Positions 51,528 through 59,182 of a DNA stretch of 64,000 nucleotides are shown here, one piece after another. The notes beneath the pieces were generated by a model. The model was not told the origin of the DNA, ran no database searches, and saw nothing but the letters and a program-made list of their open reading frames with translations. The position numbers were made by a program, and so were the translations under genes. Position 1 is the stretch's first letter; each line of letters begins with the position of its first letter. The DNA comes from Anaerococcus degeneri (GTDB lineage Bacteria > Bacillota > Clostridia > Tissierellales > Peptoniphilaceae). The stretch is taken from contig NZ_JAGGLO010000004.1 in the NCBI RefSeq assembly GCF_017874475.1, forward strand, positions 62,001-126,000, in the 5' to 3' direction.

Positions 51528-53360
51528 CTATTGTCTTAACCCCCTAGATCTGACGTTTCTTTGTGGTTTGCTTGTGCTTTCCGGAATCTCTTTTTTGAGA
51601 ATAGGGTTTGTAATTTCAAGCGCTGCGGTTGCGTAGTTTCTAATATCTAAAGGTTCGTTTCTTTTTATTCCTTTTTTCACTTTCCAAACGTACTGGGCGC
51701 GGCCTTTTTTGTAGCTAATAACCATCTTTTCACTTGTAAGCCCTTTGAAATATTCTTCTGTATATCCTCGGCCTTCTTCTGCCGGAAAGTGGCAATAGTT
51801 AGGCCCCGGCTCTTCTACTGCTAGCCTTTGGTAGAGTATGGCTTTTCCTGTATCTACCCCAAGGGTAAAAAGTGGTGTCTTATAGGCGTTTGACGTAGAC
51901 GGTTTAGAGTAATAAGGCGTTTGCGAACCCCCTCGGCCTTTAATAGCCCATATCCTGCGATTAATTCTTTTCTTGGCAAATTTATAAACTTCTTGGGTAA
52001 AGTGTCCGCCGGAATCTATACAGGTAGAAAGAATTTTTAGTTTGCGGCCGTCTTTTGTTTCAAAGGTCCTACCTAGAAAATTATCTAAGTCTTGCCATAC
52101 AGTTTCGGTTTTTAAGTCGCCGTAGATTTTTTTGTAGTAAATACCCCATGATTCTTTTTCTTCGCCCCAACCTACCACCTCTACTTCGAAGCGGTCGTCT
52201 TGTACGTCTACCCCCGCCGTTAAGACTATTACGTCTTCTGGCACTTCGCAGCCATATTCTTCTAAGCGGTTGAATAATTCGTCCATTTCTATTTCTTCTC
52301 CTTCTTCTTCCCAAGTTTGGCCCATTTCGGTGTTAGTCCAAGCTTTAAGTAATTCTATATTGCCTTTCTTTTTTTCTTCGTTTGCAACTAAGAATTTTTC
52401 TACAATTTCTGCCCACGATACAAAAAGCGAAGCTAGGGCATTTAAGTGAAAGCCTTTGACTGCTCGCTTCGGATACTTGAAAATAAATTTTCCTTTATCG
52501 AAGTTTGACTTCCAAGCGTATTCACTCGCTATAGCTCCGCAATGGCGGCAAGTGTATTCAATTTCCGATAAATCTTCTTTGTCGAATTTTATATAGGCCC
52601 ATTCTAGCGGGTTGTATTCTCCGCAATGAGGGCAAGGAATGTTCCATTCGCCCTGGGTGCTATGATCGTATTCGACTTCAATTCTGCTTAAATCTTTAAT
52701 AGTTGGCGTTGATACGCAAACTATTTTTTTGTTCCAAAAAGTAGTAAGCCTTTTTGTGGCAAGTAAAAGCGGGTCGCCTTCTGTCCCTGCTGTTACTGGG
52801 TATCTGTCAATTTCATCTGCAAGCAATATTCTTATAGGTCGGCTTGCAAGGCTCGAAGGGCTGTTAGCCCCTACCATTGTTACATGGCCACCGGGGAAAA
52901 TCTTTTGTAGGATTGTATTCCCGCTTGTCCTCGACTTATCATCTACCTTGTCTTGCAATATTGGTGTATCTCTTAACATGGGCGAAATTCTGTCCTTGGA
53001 AAAAGCTTCTGCCATCTGTATTGTTGGTTGTAGAATCATGATTGGGCTAGGGTCGTAGTGCATATAGTAACCTAGGGGGTTAAGTATGCAAGCGTCCGAC
53101 TTGCCAATCTGTGCCGCACTCATTACTACGACTTTTTCTACTCCGACTTCGCCTATAGCGTCCATAATCTCTTTTTGGTATGGTGCTTTAGAAGTCTTCC
53201 ACCTTCCGGGTTCCGCCGAAGCTTCCGGGCTAAGTCTTCTGTACTCGTCCGCCCACTCGGTAATCGTTATTGGTGGCGGCGGCTTTAAGCCGGCAAAGAT
53301 TTTGCAAAGAAGATCAAATGTATTTTTTTTAATTTTTTTCTTCTTTTGTGTTTTCTTCAA
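51528..53360 (-). CDS. Terminase large subunit, GpA family
   Basis: A 610-residue DNA-packaging ATPase and nuclease of the lambda gpA family. SAAQIGKS (81-88) is the Walker A-like motif and ILLADEIDRYP the Walker B. The C-terminal nuclease region contains AGVDVQDDRFEVEVVGWG. Zinc-ribbon-like CPHCGEYNPLEW and CRHCGAIA lie in between, as in the family. The start overlaps the small subunit by 32 nt. Confidence 0.95.
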   Translation of the reverse strand: MKKTQKKKKIKKNTFDLLCKIFAGLKPPPPITITEWADEYRRLSPEASAEPGRWKTSKAPYQKEIMDAIGEVGVEKVVVMSAAQIGKSDACILNPLGYYMHYDPSPIMILQPTIQMAEAFSKDRISPMLRDTPILQDKVDDKSRTSGNTILQKIFPGGHVTMVGANSPSSLASRPIRILLADEIDRYPVTAGTEGDPLLLATKRLTTFWNKKIVCVSTPTIKDLSRIEVEYDHSTQGEWNIPCPHCGEYNPLEWAYIKFDKEDLSEIEYTCRHCGAIASEYAWKSNFDKGKFIFKYPKRAVKGFHLNALASLFVSWAEIVEKFLVANEEKKKGNIELLKAWTNTEMGQTWEEEGEEIEMDELFNRLEEYGCEVPEDVIVLTAGVDVQDDRFEVEVVGWGEEKESWGIYYKKIYGDLKTETVWQDLDNFLGRTFETKDGRKLKILSTCIDSGGHFTQEVYKFAKKRINRRIWAIKGRGGSQTPYYSKPSTSNAYKTPLFTLGVDTGKAILYQRLAVEEPGPNYCHFPAEEGRGYTEEYFKGLTSEKMVISYKKGRAQYVWKVKKGIKRNEPLDIRNYATAALEITNPILKKEIPESTSKPQRNVRSRGLRQ

Positions 53361-53850
53361 TTTCCGCCCCTTCTTCTGGTTCTATAGAAAAAGCGGTCGG
53401 AAAGTCTGATAATTCGTTCAGTCCTTCTTCTACCGCTTCTTGTAGTATCTTATATATTTTTGTCTTGTCTTTTAAGCCAGCTAATACTGGCGATAATTTG
53501 GCGGGTATTGCCATAAGTCTTACTTTGAAGTTTGTTAGCATATCCGCCATCACTTCTTCAATCTCCGAAGATTCGTGCAAATCTCTTTGTCTAATTTTTA
53601 GATCAAGTTCTTCGTTTTGTCTTTTTGCTTTTACAAGCTTTGCCCTTTCTTCGTAGTAGTTTAAATTTTCTTCTATCTTCGAATTACCTTTTAGGTAATC
53701 TATGTAGGCGTGATTTGTTTCTAGTAATTTATAAAGGCCCGGCAATGTTTCTTCGATAATTCCTTCATCTCTTAATTGCCTAACTCGCCTTTCGCTTATA
53801 TTAAGAAGCTTGGCTATAGCCTGCGTACTATATAATTTTACTTTGGCCAT
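53329..53850 (-). CDS. Terminase small subunit, Nu1-like
   Basis: A 173-residue protein with an N-terminal winged helix (YSTQAIAKLLNISERRVRQL) and a long acidic helical region, as in lambda Nu1. It would recognise the cos or pac site and load the large subunit. It overlaps the large-subunit gene. A second small-terminase-like gene lies just upstream. Confidence 0.88.
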   Translation of the reverse strand: MAKVKLYSTQAIAKLLNISERRVRQLRDEGIIEETLPGLYKLLETNHAYIDYLKGNSKIEENLNYYEERAKLVKAKRQNEELDLKIRQRDLHESSEIEEVMADMLTNFKVRLMAIPAKLSPVLAGLKDKTKIYKILQEAVEEGLNELSDFPTAFSIEPEEGAEIEENTKEEKN

Positions 53851-53963
53851 ACAAGCCCCCTTTTTATTTTAATTACTTTTGAATAATTATTCGTTATTGA
53901 AATTTCAAGGCCCCTAATACTTTCTAGCTTTTGAATTTCCGGAAGTGGTTCAAAATTTTTCAT
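53838..53963 (-). CDS. Possible 41-residue ORF between the two small terminase genes
   Basis: Starts MKNFEPLPEIQKLESIRGLE and overlaps the Nu1-like start by 13 nt. The ribosome site (TAGG) is weak and I know no homologue. It fills most of an otherwise empty 184-nt gap. Confidence 0.3.
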   Translation of the reverse strand: MKNFEPLPEIQKLESIRGLEISITNNYSKVIKIKRGLVWPK

Positions 53964-54034
53964 ACCTAGCCATATTTCGGGCCTCGCCGACCCGCAATGC
54001 TGCTTTAGTTCGCGAAAGAACCTATTTTTATTTT

Positions 54035-54781
54035 TTAGATCTCGTCAAGCTCGCCGTCCAAATCAAATTCAAAGGCTCCTTTTATCTTTTCTTTTGATAA
54101 GTCGTATCTCTGTTGATCAAGTTCTATGCGCCTACAGTCAAGCTGGTAGGTCTTTATACTATCAAGTAGCTTTATAATCCTTCCGTGGATTCTATCAAAG
54201 GCTACTAATAGTTTTTGCTGCCTTTCAAACTTGCTGTCCCTTGTAACCGTCTTCAATGTCGGTTGCAACTTTTTCATCTTTTCTTCACGTTCGGCCGGAT
54301 CTAGTTTTTCTAATAAATCTTTTGTTGGTAAAGCTTGCATTTCTGATTCTCTCGACAAGTACAATCTATCTTCCGGTTCCTTGTCAAGTTCATCTAGCTT
54401 GCGCCTAATATCTTTTTCCTTGGCCAATAAGATTTTAAGTTCGTTCTTTAGGTTGGTTTCTGTATCTAGTGTAAGACTTGATATATAGGCTTGGTCTTCT
54501 GGTGGTAGGTTGTCTAAATCTATGCTGCTATATCCGCCGTGGGTTTCGGCGTTTTTATTTCCTTTTGGCGCTCCTGCGCCCTCGGCGTTTTTATTTCCGA
54601 ATTGTCCGCCGCGTCTTCTCTCTTTTAGTTTATCGTCCCACTTATCGCGGTACTTCCATTGACTAATTGTTGCCGGCTTTACTTTTATTTTTTCTGCAAT
54701 TTCTTTAACCTCTAATCTGCCTTTTGACTTTCTATAAAGTTCAAAGGCTAAATCACGTTCAGGTCGTCTTTTTTTAGCCAT
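54035..54781 (-). CDS. PBSX-type terminase small subunit-like protein
   Basis: A 248-residue protein with an N-terminal helix-turn-helix (RLEVKEIAEKIKVKPATISQW), then the GNKNAEGAGAPKGNKNAETHGG linker typical of PBSX/XtmA-type small terminases, then a long helical region. A Nu1-like small subunit is also present, so two small-terminase types sit side by side. One may be a regulator or a relic of module exchange. It is the first gene of the late region. Confidence 0.8.
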   Translation of the reverse strand: MAKKRRPERDLAFELYRKSKGRLEVKEIAEKIKVKPATISQWKYRDKWDDKLKERRRGGQFGNKNAEGAGAPKGNKNAETHGGYSSIDLDNLPPEDQAYISSLTLDTETNLKNELKILLAKEKDIRRKLDELDKEPEDRLYLSRESEMQALPTKDLLEKLDPAEREEKMKKLQPTLKTVTRDSKFERQQKLLVAFDRIHGRIIKLLDSIKTYQLDCRRIELDQQRYDLSKEKIKGAFEFDLDGELDEI

Positions 54782-54864
54782 CTTCTTTTTCTCCTTTCGC
54801 GGCCGCTTTTTTGTCTTCTTCGTTTGTTTCGCTGTTCCGATTTTTCAGCCACGGAAGAAATTAT

Positions 54865-54898
54865 AAAAAAATACGAACTTCAATTTTTAGAAGTTCGT
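54865..54898 (-). terminator. Terminator in the late leader
   Basis: A 9-bp stem ACGAACTTC/GAAGTTCGT with an 8-nt loop, followed by seven T residues on the minus strand. It lies about 45-75 nt after the predicted late start point and before the first late gene. Confidence 0.85.
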
Positions 54899-54946
54899 TT
54901 GAATTTAGCTATTCCCGCTTGTCTATATACATTCTTCACTATATCT

Positions 54947-54980
54947 ATTATAGCCTATAAATCGGGCAATGGCGGGCAAT
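54947..54980 (-). promoter_or_regulatory. Predicted late promoter with tandem activator repeats
   Basis: Minus strand: perfect TATAAT at 54947-54952 but no -35 hexamer. In its place ATTGCCCG occurs twice with 10-bp spacing (54963-54970 and 54973-54980), one helical turn apart. This suits an activator-dependent promoter. The gene ending at 54990 encodes a likely late regulator. Confidence 0.55.
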
Positions 54981-54989
54981 CTTTCGCCA

Positions 54990-55445
54990 TTAGCTAAAAT
55001 AATTGTGAATGTATATATTATCTTCGAACTTCTTTTCTAATTTCTTTAAGGCTTCACTTCTTATGTTCTTGCATTGCCTAACGGAATAAAAGCCCCTGGC
55101 TATCTTTTCCCACCTATAATTCATGATATAGAAATCATAGATTACTTTGTGTTCGCGGTAATCTAGGCTTTGAATTTCCTTTAAGATTTCCTTGTATAGG
55201 TTATCAAGTCTTTTGTTCTTTTCTTCTAGGCTCCTTATAGTTTCGCTTATACCGTCCGGTACATTAAGCGCCAGGTCTTCTGTAATTTTTGATATATGAT
55301 TCTTGGCCTTCGGCATACCGTCTAGCTGGCTGTTGCTTCTTGGCAAGTAGAATACATCTTCCAAATTATTTATAACCCTGCGATTAAGTTTTATGGCCTG
55401 CGGAATCTCTCGGCAATAATCAATGATTTCTACAACGTCTTTCAT
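54990..55445 (-). CDS. ArpU/RinA-like late transcription regulator
   Basis: A 151-residue, mostly helical protein. The C-terminal region (DYREHKVIYDFYIMNYRWEKIARGFYSVRQCKNIRSEALKKL) resembles a sigma region 4-type helix-turn-helix, as in ArpU, RinA and DUF1492 regulators. These turn on late genes in Firmicute phages. It is the last gene before the late promoter. Family assignment is from pattern, not from a search. Confidence 0.75.
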   Translation of the reverse strand: MKDVVEIIDYCREIPQAIKLNRRVINNLEDVFYLPRSNSQLDGMPKAKNHISKITEDLALNVPDGISETIRSLEEKNKRLDNLYKEILKEIQSLDYREHKVIYDFYIMNYRWEKIARGFYSVRQCKNIRSEALKKLEKKFEDNIYIHNYFS

Positions 55446-55475
55446 AGGCGCGCCCTCTTTTTCTTTTCACTCAAA

Positions 55476-55685
55476 CTACCTCTTTATCAAATCTTTTATA
55501 AACTCTTCTTTTGCTTGACCTATATAATCTTCAACGGCAAAGTTTATCTTTTCCGCTGCCTGTAAATTTCCTATGATTTCATCTTCTGCGCCGGCCATCT
55601 TCAAACACTCGTCGCACACGCCGATTTTCCTATCGGCTAGAATTCTAGTATCGCAAAATTTACAAGTCTTGTATTTCTTATCCAT
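55476..55685 (-). CDS. Small zinc-ribbon phage protein
   Basis: A 69-residue protein with CKFC near residue 8 and CDEC near 24, a probable zinc ribbon, then a helical tail. It overlaps recU by 8 nt. Function unknown; many phage early regions have such proteins. Confidence 0.65.
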   Translation of the reverse strand: MDKKYKTCKFCDTRILADRKIGVCDECLKMAGAEDEIIGNLQAAEKINFAVEDYIGQAKEEFIKDLIKR

Positions 55686-56202
55686 CTATCTTGTCTTCTA
55701 TGTTTTCTAAAAACATAACGCCTTTACGCCACGGGATCTCCCACCTTTTGAGGTCGTCGGCCCTGGCGGATTGTTTTCCTATAATCTCTTTCATGTTTCG
55801 CCAAACTTCCCACGGCACGAAAAAGTAACGGTCTTTTATACCGACGCACACGCCCGCTATTGCTCCAAGCTTTAAATGTTCGTCTAATACTTCCGCTTGC
55901 TTATCTGTTATAACTTTTTTCTTGATAACTTCTGTACTGGTGTACTTGGCTTCAAAAATTATAGACCTGCCGCCTTTTAATGTTCCTTGGAAGTCCGGCT
56001 GCGCCCTGGCCGTAAATTGACCATGAAATTTTCCGCCTTTGAATTTCTTTATCACTCTAAAAGGTTCTGGCGTTTTGCTTACTGCTGCTAGTCCATAATC
56101 TATATAGTGCTTGCAAGCATACTCGATACCCTGTTCTAAGCTGTGGCCGTAGGCGTTATTCTTTAGGTTTCTATATGCTTCAAGTGCTTTTTTGTTATCC
56201 AT
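55678..56202 (-). CDS. recU: RecU-like Holliday junction resolvase
   Basis: Endonuclease that cuts Holliday junctions. With the ATG at 56202 it has 174 residues. GHSLEQGIEYACKHYIDYG, ARAQPDFQGTL and GGRSIIFEAKYTS hold the PD-(D/E)xK-type active site (Asp of PDF; Glu and Lys of EAK). RecU is chromosomal in Firmicutes, and phage copies resolve replication or recombination intermediates before packaging. It lies next to the replication origin. Confidence 0.85.
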   Translation of the reverse strand: MDNKKALEAYRNLKNNAYGHSLEQGIEYACKHYIDYGLAAVSKTPEPFRVIKKFKGGKFHGQFTARAQPDFQGTLKGGRSIIFEAKYTSTEVIKKKVITDKQAEVLDEHLKLGAIAGVCVGIKDRYFFVPWEVWRNMKEIIGKQSARADDLKRWEIPWRKGVMFLENIEDKIDG

Positions 56203-56225
56203 GTGCATAACTCCTTTTCTTGTAT

Positions 56226-56331
56226 TGTGGATAACTCTTTCTTAACTTTGCCCTGTGGATAACTTTTATTATTTATAATTCTACTTTGTGGATAAGTCTT
56301 ACAAGCCTTTATATTTTCCCTTTGTGGATAA
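56226..56331. other. Phage replication origin: four DnaA boxes
   Basis: TGTGGATAA (complement of the DnaA box TTATCCACA) occurs at 56226-56234, 56254-56262, 56287-56295 and 56323-56331, all in one orientation, 28-36 bp apart, in an AT-rich stretch between recU and rep. A near match (TGTGGATAT) lies at 57294-57302. This suggests host DnaA takes part in starting phage replication. Confidence 0.8.
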
Positions 56332-56335
56332 GTCT

Positions 56336-57154
56336 TTATGTTCGGGGTTTCTTTCTTCGTAGCTTTAAGTATATGCTCCAACCTGTGAAATCATTGTATA
56401 TTGCTTCAAATCCATATAGCTTGTCCCTAATCTCATAGCCCGGATACATTTTTTCCCAGTAGCTAAGACTTTCTGGGAAAAGTGCCAGCTTGATTACTTT
56501 TTTCCTAGAATATTTGTGATCATTGTTTCTTTCTGTCGGTCTTTCTAAGTTTTGGCTGCAAGTCCACCTTCTTTTCTGGGTTGGGTTTCCTTTGAGGTAG
56601 TTCGCTAGGCCTGCTATACCTGTGTTTGTATCCGGCTTTATCCTGTCGCAATTTGCAAAGCCTAATCTCTTTCCTTTATCTTTGCCCCTGCTCCTACTCC
56701 ATAGGTCTTCTACTACGTCCCTGTCTAGTCCGTCATTCATAAGAATATGATGATGAATTCTTACTGGCTTGCCGTCTTTTCCCTCTCTCGAAGAAGTAAC
56801 GATAATGTATTTCAAATCTTCTAGGCCCTCTTTTTTTCTTCTTCGCTTTATCCTGCGTATATAATTTGTAGCTTCCTTTTCTGCTTTTTCTACTGTAGCT
56901 GGTAAAAAATATTCATTGTAGGTAAGTGTTACCGAATAACCGCCCCCACCGAAATTTGTTTCTACTACCTGGTTGAATTTTCTTCTTGCGTTTCTATCAT
57001 TCAAATTTTTCTGTGCGGGTATAGATACTTTTTTCTTCTTGGATCTCTTACCTTTTCTTTGTTCCAATTGATTTTCTGATATAGGATATATATCAACTTC
57101 CAAATAATCTTTCCCGCACTGAATTTTCTTTTCTCTTATAAAAGTTTTTGCCAT
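56336..57154 (-). CDS. HUH-family replication initiation protein
   Basis: Rolling-circle-type initiator. From the ATG at 57154 (MAKTFIREKK, preceded by AGGTGG) it has 272 residues. YSVTLTYN is motif 1-like, RIHHHIL (about 132-138) supplies the HUH metal-binding histidines, and GLANYLKG (Tyr near 186) is the probable nicking tyrosine. It would nick one strand and become covalently attached, as P2 gpA does. It is followed directly by the DnaA-box cluster. The C-terminus is basic. Confidence 0.88.
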   Translation of the reverse strand: MAKTFIREKKIQCGKDYLEVDIYPISENQLEQRKGKRSKKKKVSIPAQKNLNDRNARRKFNQVVETNFGGGGYSVTLTYNEYFLPATVEKAEKEATNYIRRIKRRRKKEGLEDLKYIIVTSSREGKDGKPVRIHHHILMNDGLDRDVVEDLWSRSRGKDKGKRLGFANCDRIKPDTNTGIAGLANYLKGNPTQKRRWTCSQNLERPTERNNDHKYSRKKVIKLALFPESLSYWEKMYPGYEIRDKLYGFEAIYNDFTGWSIYLKLRRKKPRT

Positions 57155-57212
57155 TAATACCACCTGCTTTTATACTTCGGTCGAAAAGATAATAACTAAT
57201 ACAAGCCCGCAA

Positions 57213-57230
57213 GGCGGTATCTACTCCGCC
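57213..57230. repeat. Inverted repeat upstream of rep
   Basis: GGCGG-TATCTACT-CCGCC, a 5-bp GC-rich stem with an 8-nt loop in the rep leader. It could be part of a leader structure or a nick site; there is no direct evidence. Confidence 0.4.
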
Positions 57231-57259
57231 AATTTTAGCTGTTGTTATTCTCTTTTCCT

Positions 57260-57288
57260 TTGCTTTTAACCTTTTGCCGTGGTATAAT
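57260..57288 (+). promoter_or_regulatory. Plus-strand promoter facing away from rep
   Basis: TTGCTT (57260-57265), 17 bp, TATAAT (57283-57288) on the strand opposite rep. It reads into a terminator at 57349 with no protein gene between. Confidence 0.6.
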
Positions 57289-57294
57289 GTATCT

Positions 57295-57378
57295 GTGGAT
57301 ATTCTTTGTCTTTGCCCTAAAGATAAGATAAAGATTAATACCAAGGCGGGGTGCTTGAAAAAGCACCCTTTCTTTTTT
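57295..57378 (+). ncRNA. Candidate antisense RNA to the rep leader
   Basis: An ~85-nt transcript predicted between the promoter above and the terminator at 57349-57378. It is antisense to minus-strand message that runs through the early genes into rep. Countertranscripts at this position control initiator levels in many rolling-circle plasmids. Existence is inferred from signals only. Confidence 0.5.
57349..57378 (+). terminator. Plus-strand terminator
   Basis: Perfect 8-bp stem GGGTGCTT-GAAA-AAGCACCC (57349-57368) followed by TTTCTTTTTT. On the minus strand no T run follows, so it acts only rightward. Confidence 0.9.
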
Positions 57379-57832
57379 ACTTATTTCTTCTTCTAGCGTC
57401 TTTGTCTACTAAATTTCCAAATCTAAAGGCTAATATCAATAATGGGAATATAAGGAAAAATCCTTCGCCCCCTATAGCCCTGTATCCTCTATCTATATAT
57501 GCAAGCTTGGCCAAGCATATATAAACTATCAAGGATAAAAAACAAAATATAATTATCTGCGGAGAAAATACCCTGGCCATGATTGATGGCCTTCTTCTTC
57601 TGTACTTTCCGTCTACAATCTCTTTTGCTTCTTCTATATAAAGTTCTTTTAGTTCTCTTCTTCTTTCGTTAATCTCTCGGTTGTACCTTTTTTGTTTAAA
57701 GTTAAGGTCTTCCATCTCTAGTGTCTTTTCTGTATAAAGTGCTGCCAGCCTTGCTGCCTTTTTGCTTTCTTCTAATAAGTCCCTATCATTTCTTTTGTCT
57801 TTGTAATTAATTTTTATTATCTCGCGATCCAT
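57377..57832 (-). CDS. Membrane protein with N-terminal coiled coil
   Basis: A 151-residue protein: a charged helical N-terminal 80 residues (LLEESKKAARLAALYTEKTLEM ...), then two membrane helices (about 90-108 and 122-138). No family recognised. It overlaps the upstream gene by 16 nt and is upstream of the rep region. A membrane anchor for replication is one possibility, untested. Confidence 0.65.
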   Translation of the reverse strand: MDREIIKINYKDKRNDRDLLEESKKAARLAALYTEKTLEMEDLNFKQKRYNREINERRRELKELYIEEAKEIVDGKYRRRRPSIMARVFSPQIIIFCFLSLIVYICLAKLAYIDRGYRAIGGEGFFLIFPLLILAFRFGNLVDKDARRRNK

Positions 57833-58350
57833 TGTTTTTCCTCTCTTACTTGCGGTATATCTTCCTTGCCTTCTTCTTCATCTAGTCCGCCAAGACTAGA
57901 TAAGTTTTCCATATCTTCTTTTTCTTCGTGGGTTTCTGCTGCGGTTTCTTCTTTTGTTTCTCCTGCTGCGTTTACTTGCTTAATTAGTTCATTATCTAAC
58001 TTGACTAACTTTTGTAATAATTTGTGTAAAGAATCCTGGGAATCCGTCGGCTTGCCTTGGCCTGTTAGGGTAGTAAGCCTTGCCATTTCTTCTTGACAAT
58101 CTCCTAAAATACTTTCGACTTCTTCTTGTCCGAATATCTCTATTCTTTCATCTTCGCTTGCGTCAATCCATTCAAGCGGGCAAATAACCACGCAGCTTTG
58201 GTTCATATCTAATAGTTCGGCACTTGCCTTAAAAGTTCCTTCGCTTTTTCTATAGATCAAAGCACTAATCTTTCGGTATTTGATATTTCTAAAAAATACT
58301 GGTCTTTCTTCGTATAAAAGCTGTTTTGCTTCTTTGTTTGTAATAGCCAT
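57817..58350 (-). CDS. Hypothetical early phage protein
   Basis: A 177-residue protein with a beta-rich N-terminal domain (RKISALIYRKSEGTFKASAELL, CVVICPLEWID) and a long acidic tail. I do not recognise a family. It lies between the MazG fusion gene (16 nt gap) and the membrane protein. Confidence 0.7.
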   Translation of the reverse strand: MAITNKEAKQLLYEERPVFFRNIKYRKISALIYRKSEGTFKASAELLDMNQSCVVICPLEWIDASEDERIEIFGQEEVESILGDCQEEMARLTTLTGQGKPTDSQDSLHKLLQKLVKLDNELIKQVNAAGETKEETAAETHEEKEDMENLSSLGGLDEEEGKEDIPQVREEKQWIAR

Positions 58351-58366
58351 TGTCCTTGCCCCTTTC

Positions 58367-59182
58367 TTATAAGTCGCTTTCTTTTACAAAAATTCCATTT
58401 ACCATTCGTCCCTTGCGGTCTTTTATCTCTTCGTAGGCTTCTTCGATACAATCTTCAATACTGTAGCCAAGCTGCATAGAAAGTGCTGTAAGTACGACGT
58501 ATATATCGCCTATACTGTCTTTTACTTGGTCCGGTCGATTTTTGGCCAAGCCTTCTGCAAGCTCTCCTGTTTCTTCTACAAGTTTAAGCATTTGCCCTTT
58601 TGGGTCGGCTGTGTCTAGGTTCCTATCTCGAATCCAATTTTTGATTTTTCCTGTTATAGTGATCTCTTCTACTTCTTTGTCGCTTCTTATCCTACATACC
58701 GGGTGTACCTGGCCTATAAATTGCGGAATGTGGCACGAAATAGTTTTTTTCTCGCCTATCACGCAATTATAGTAAGCTTTGTTTTTGCCTTTATTATCTG
58801 GCGTAAGTATCCGCCACCAATCTTTGGTAAAGGGTATAAACCCCTTGTATCTCTCGAATTCTTCTGCCGATAAAAGACTAATTTTATCTATACAAGTTCC
58901 GTAATTTTCCTGGCCATCTAGTGCCTTTAAATCTCTTTCAAAGAATAGAAAATCTTCTTCGCTTGCGCCGTTGTCGATTAGCGCGTTGTAAAAGTTTATA
59001 TTAAGCCATTTTCTAAGTTCCGCATTTTTCCAATTATTGCCATCTTCGCTTACCCTTCTTCTGACCGGTAAGTGCTTCTTTGTAATAGCTAAAACTCCTT
59101 CGTCAAGGTCGGCAAGCTTTATCCATTCAAACTTACCAAATTTGAAAACTTCGCCGGCTTTTAGCTCTTCTAATCTTCGCAT
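58367..59182 (-). CDS. DUF6273-like domain fused to a MazG-type pyrophosphohydrolase
   Basis: A 271-residue two-domain protein. Residues about 7-170 resemble a DUF6273/C-type-lectin-like fold (EVFKFGKFEWIKLADLDEGVLA, WKNAELRKWLN, DWWRILTPDN, HPVCRI), the domain class also used by the retroelement target. Residues about 180-271 are a MazG-like all-alpha nucleotide pyrophosphohydrolase (EETGE at 203-207, DSIGD at 222-226). MazG enzymes cut nucleoside triphosphates and can lower alarmones; phage copies may counter host stress or abortive responses. The fusion is unusual. It overlaps the upstream gene by 13 nt. Confidence 0.8.
   Translation of the reverse strand: MRRLEELKAGEVFKFGKFEWIKLADLDEGVLAITKKHLPVRRRVSEDGNNWKNAELRKWLNINFYNALIDNGASEEDFLFFERDLKALDGQENYGTCIDKISLLSAEEFERYKGFIPFTKDWWRILTPDNKGKNKAYYNCVIGEKKTISCHIPQFIGQVHPVCRIRSDKEVEEITITGKIKNWIRDRNLDTADPKGQMLKLVEETGELAEGLAKNRPDQVKDSIGDIYVVLTALSMQLGYSIEDCIEEAYEEIKDRKGRMVNGIFVKESDL

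Noticed and set aside
56163-56381. A 72-codon minus-strand frame between recU and rep
   Set aside because: Its repeated Thr-Tyr-Pro-Gln and similar motifs are just the DnaA boxes read in frame, and it overlaps recU. It is better explained as the origin.
57287-57331. A 14-residue hydrophobic peptide (MYLWIFFVFALKIR) on the plus strand
   Set aside because: Its ATG is inside the -10 of the predicted promoter, so it would not be on the RNA, and there is no ribosome site. A toxin peptide was considered and dropped.
57093-57344. An 83-codon frame overlapping the start of rep
   Set aside because: It overlaps rep by about 60 nt in another frame, has no ribosome site or recognisable features, and covers the leader with the promoter and antisense RNA signals.
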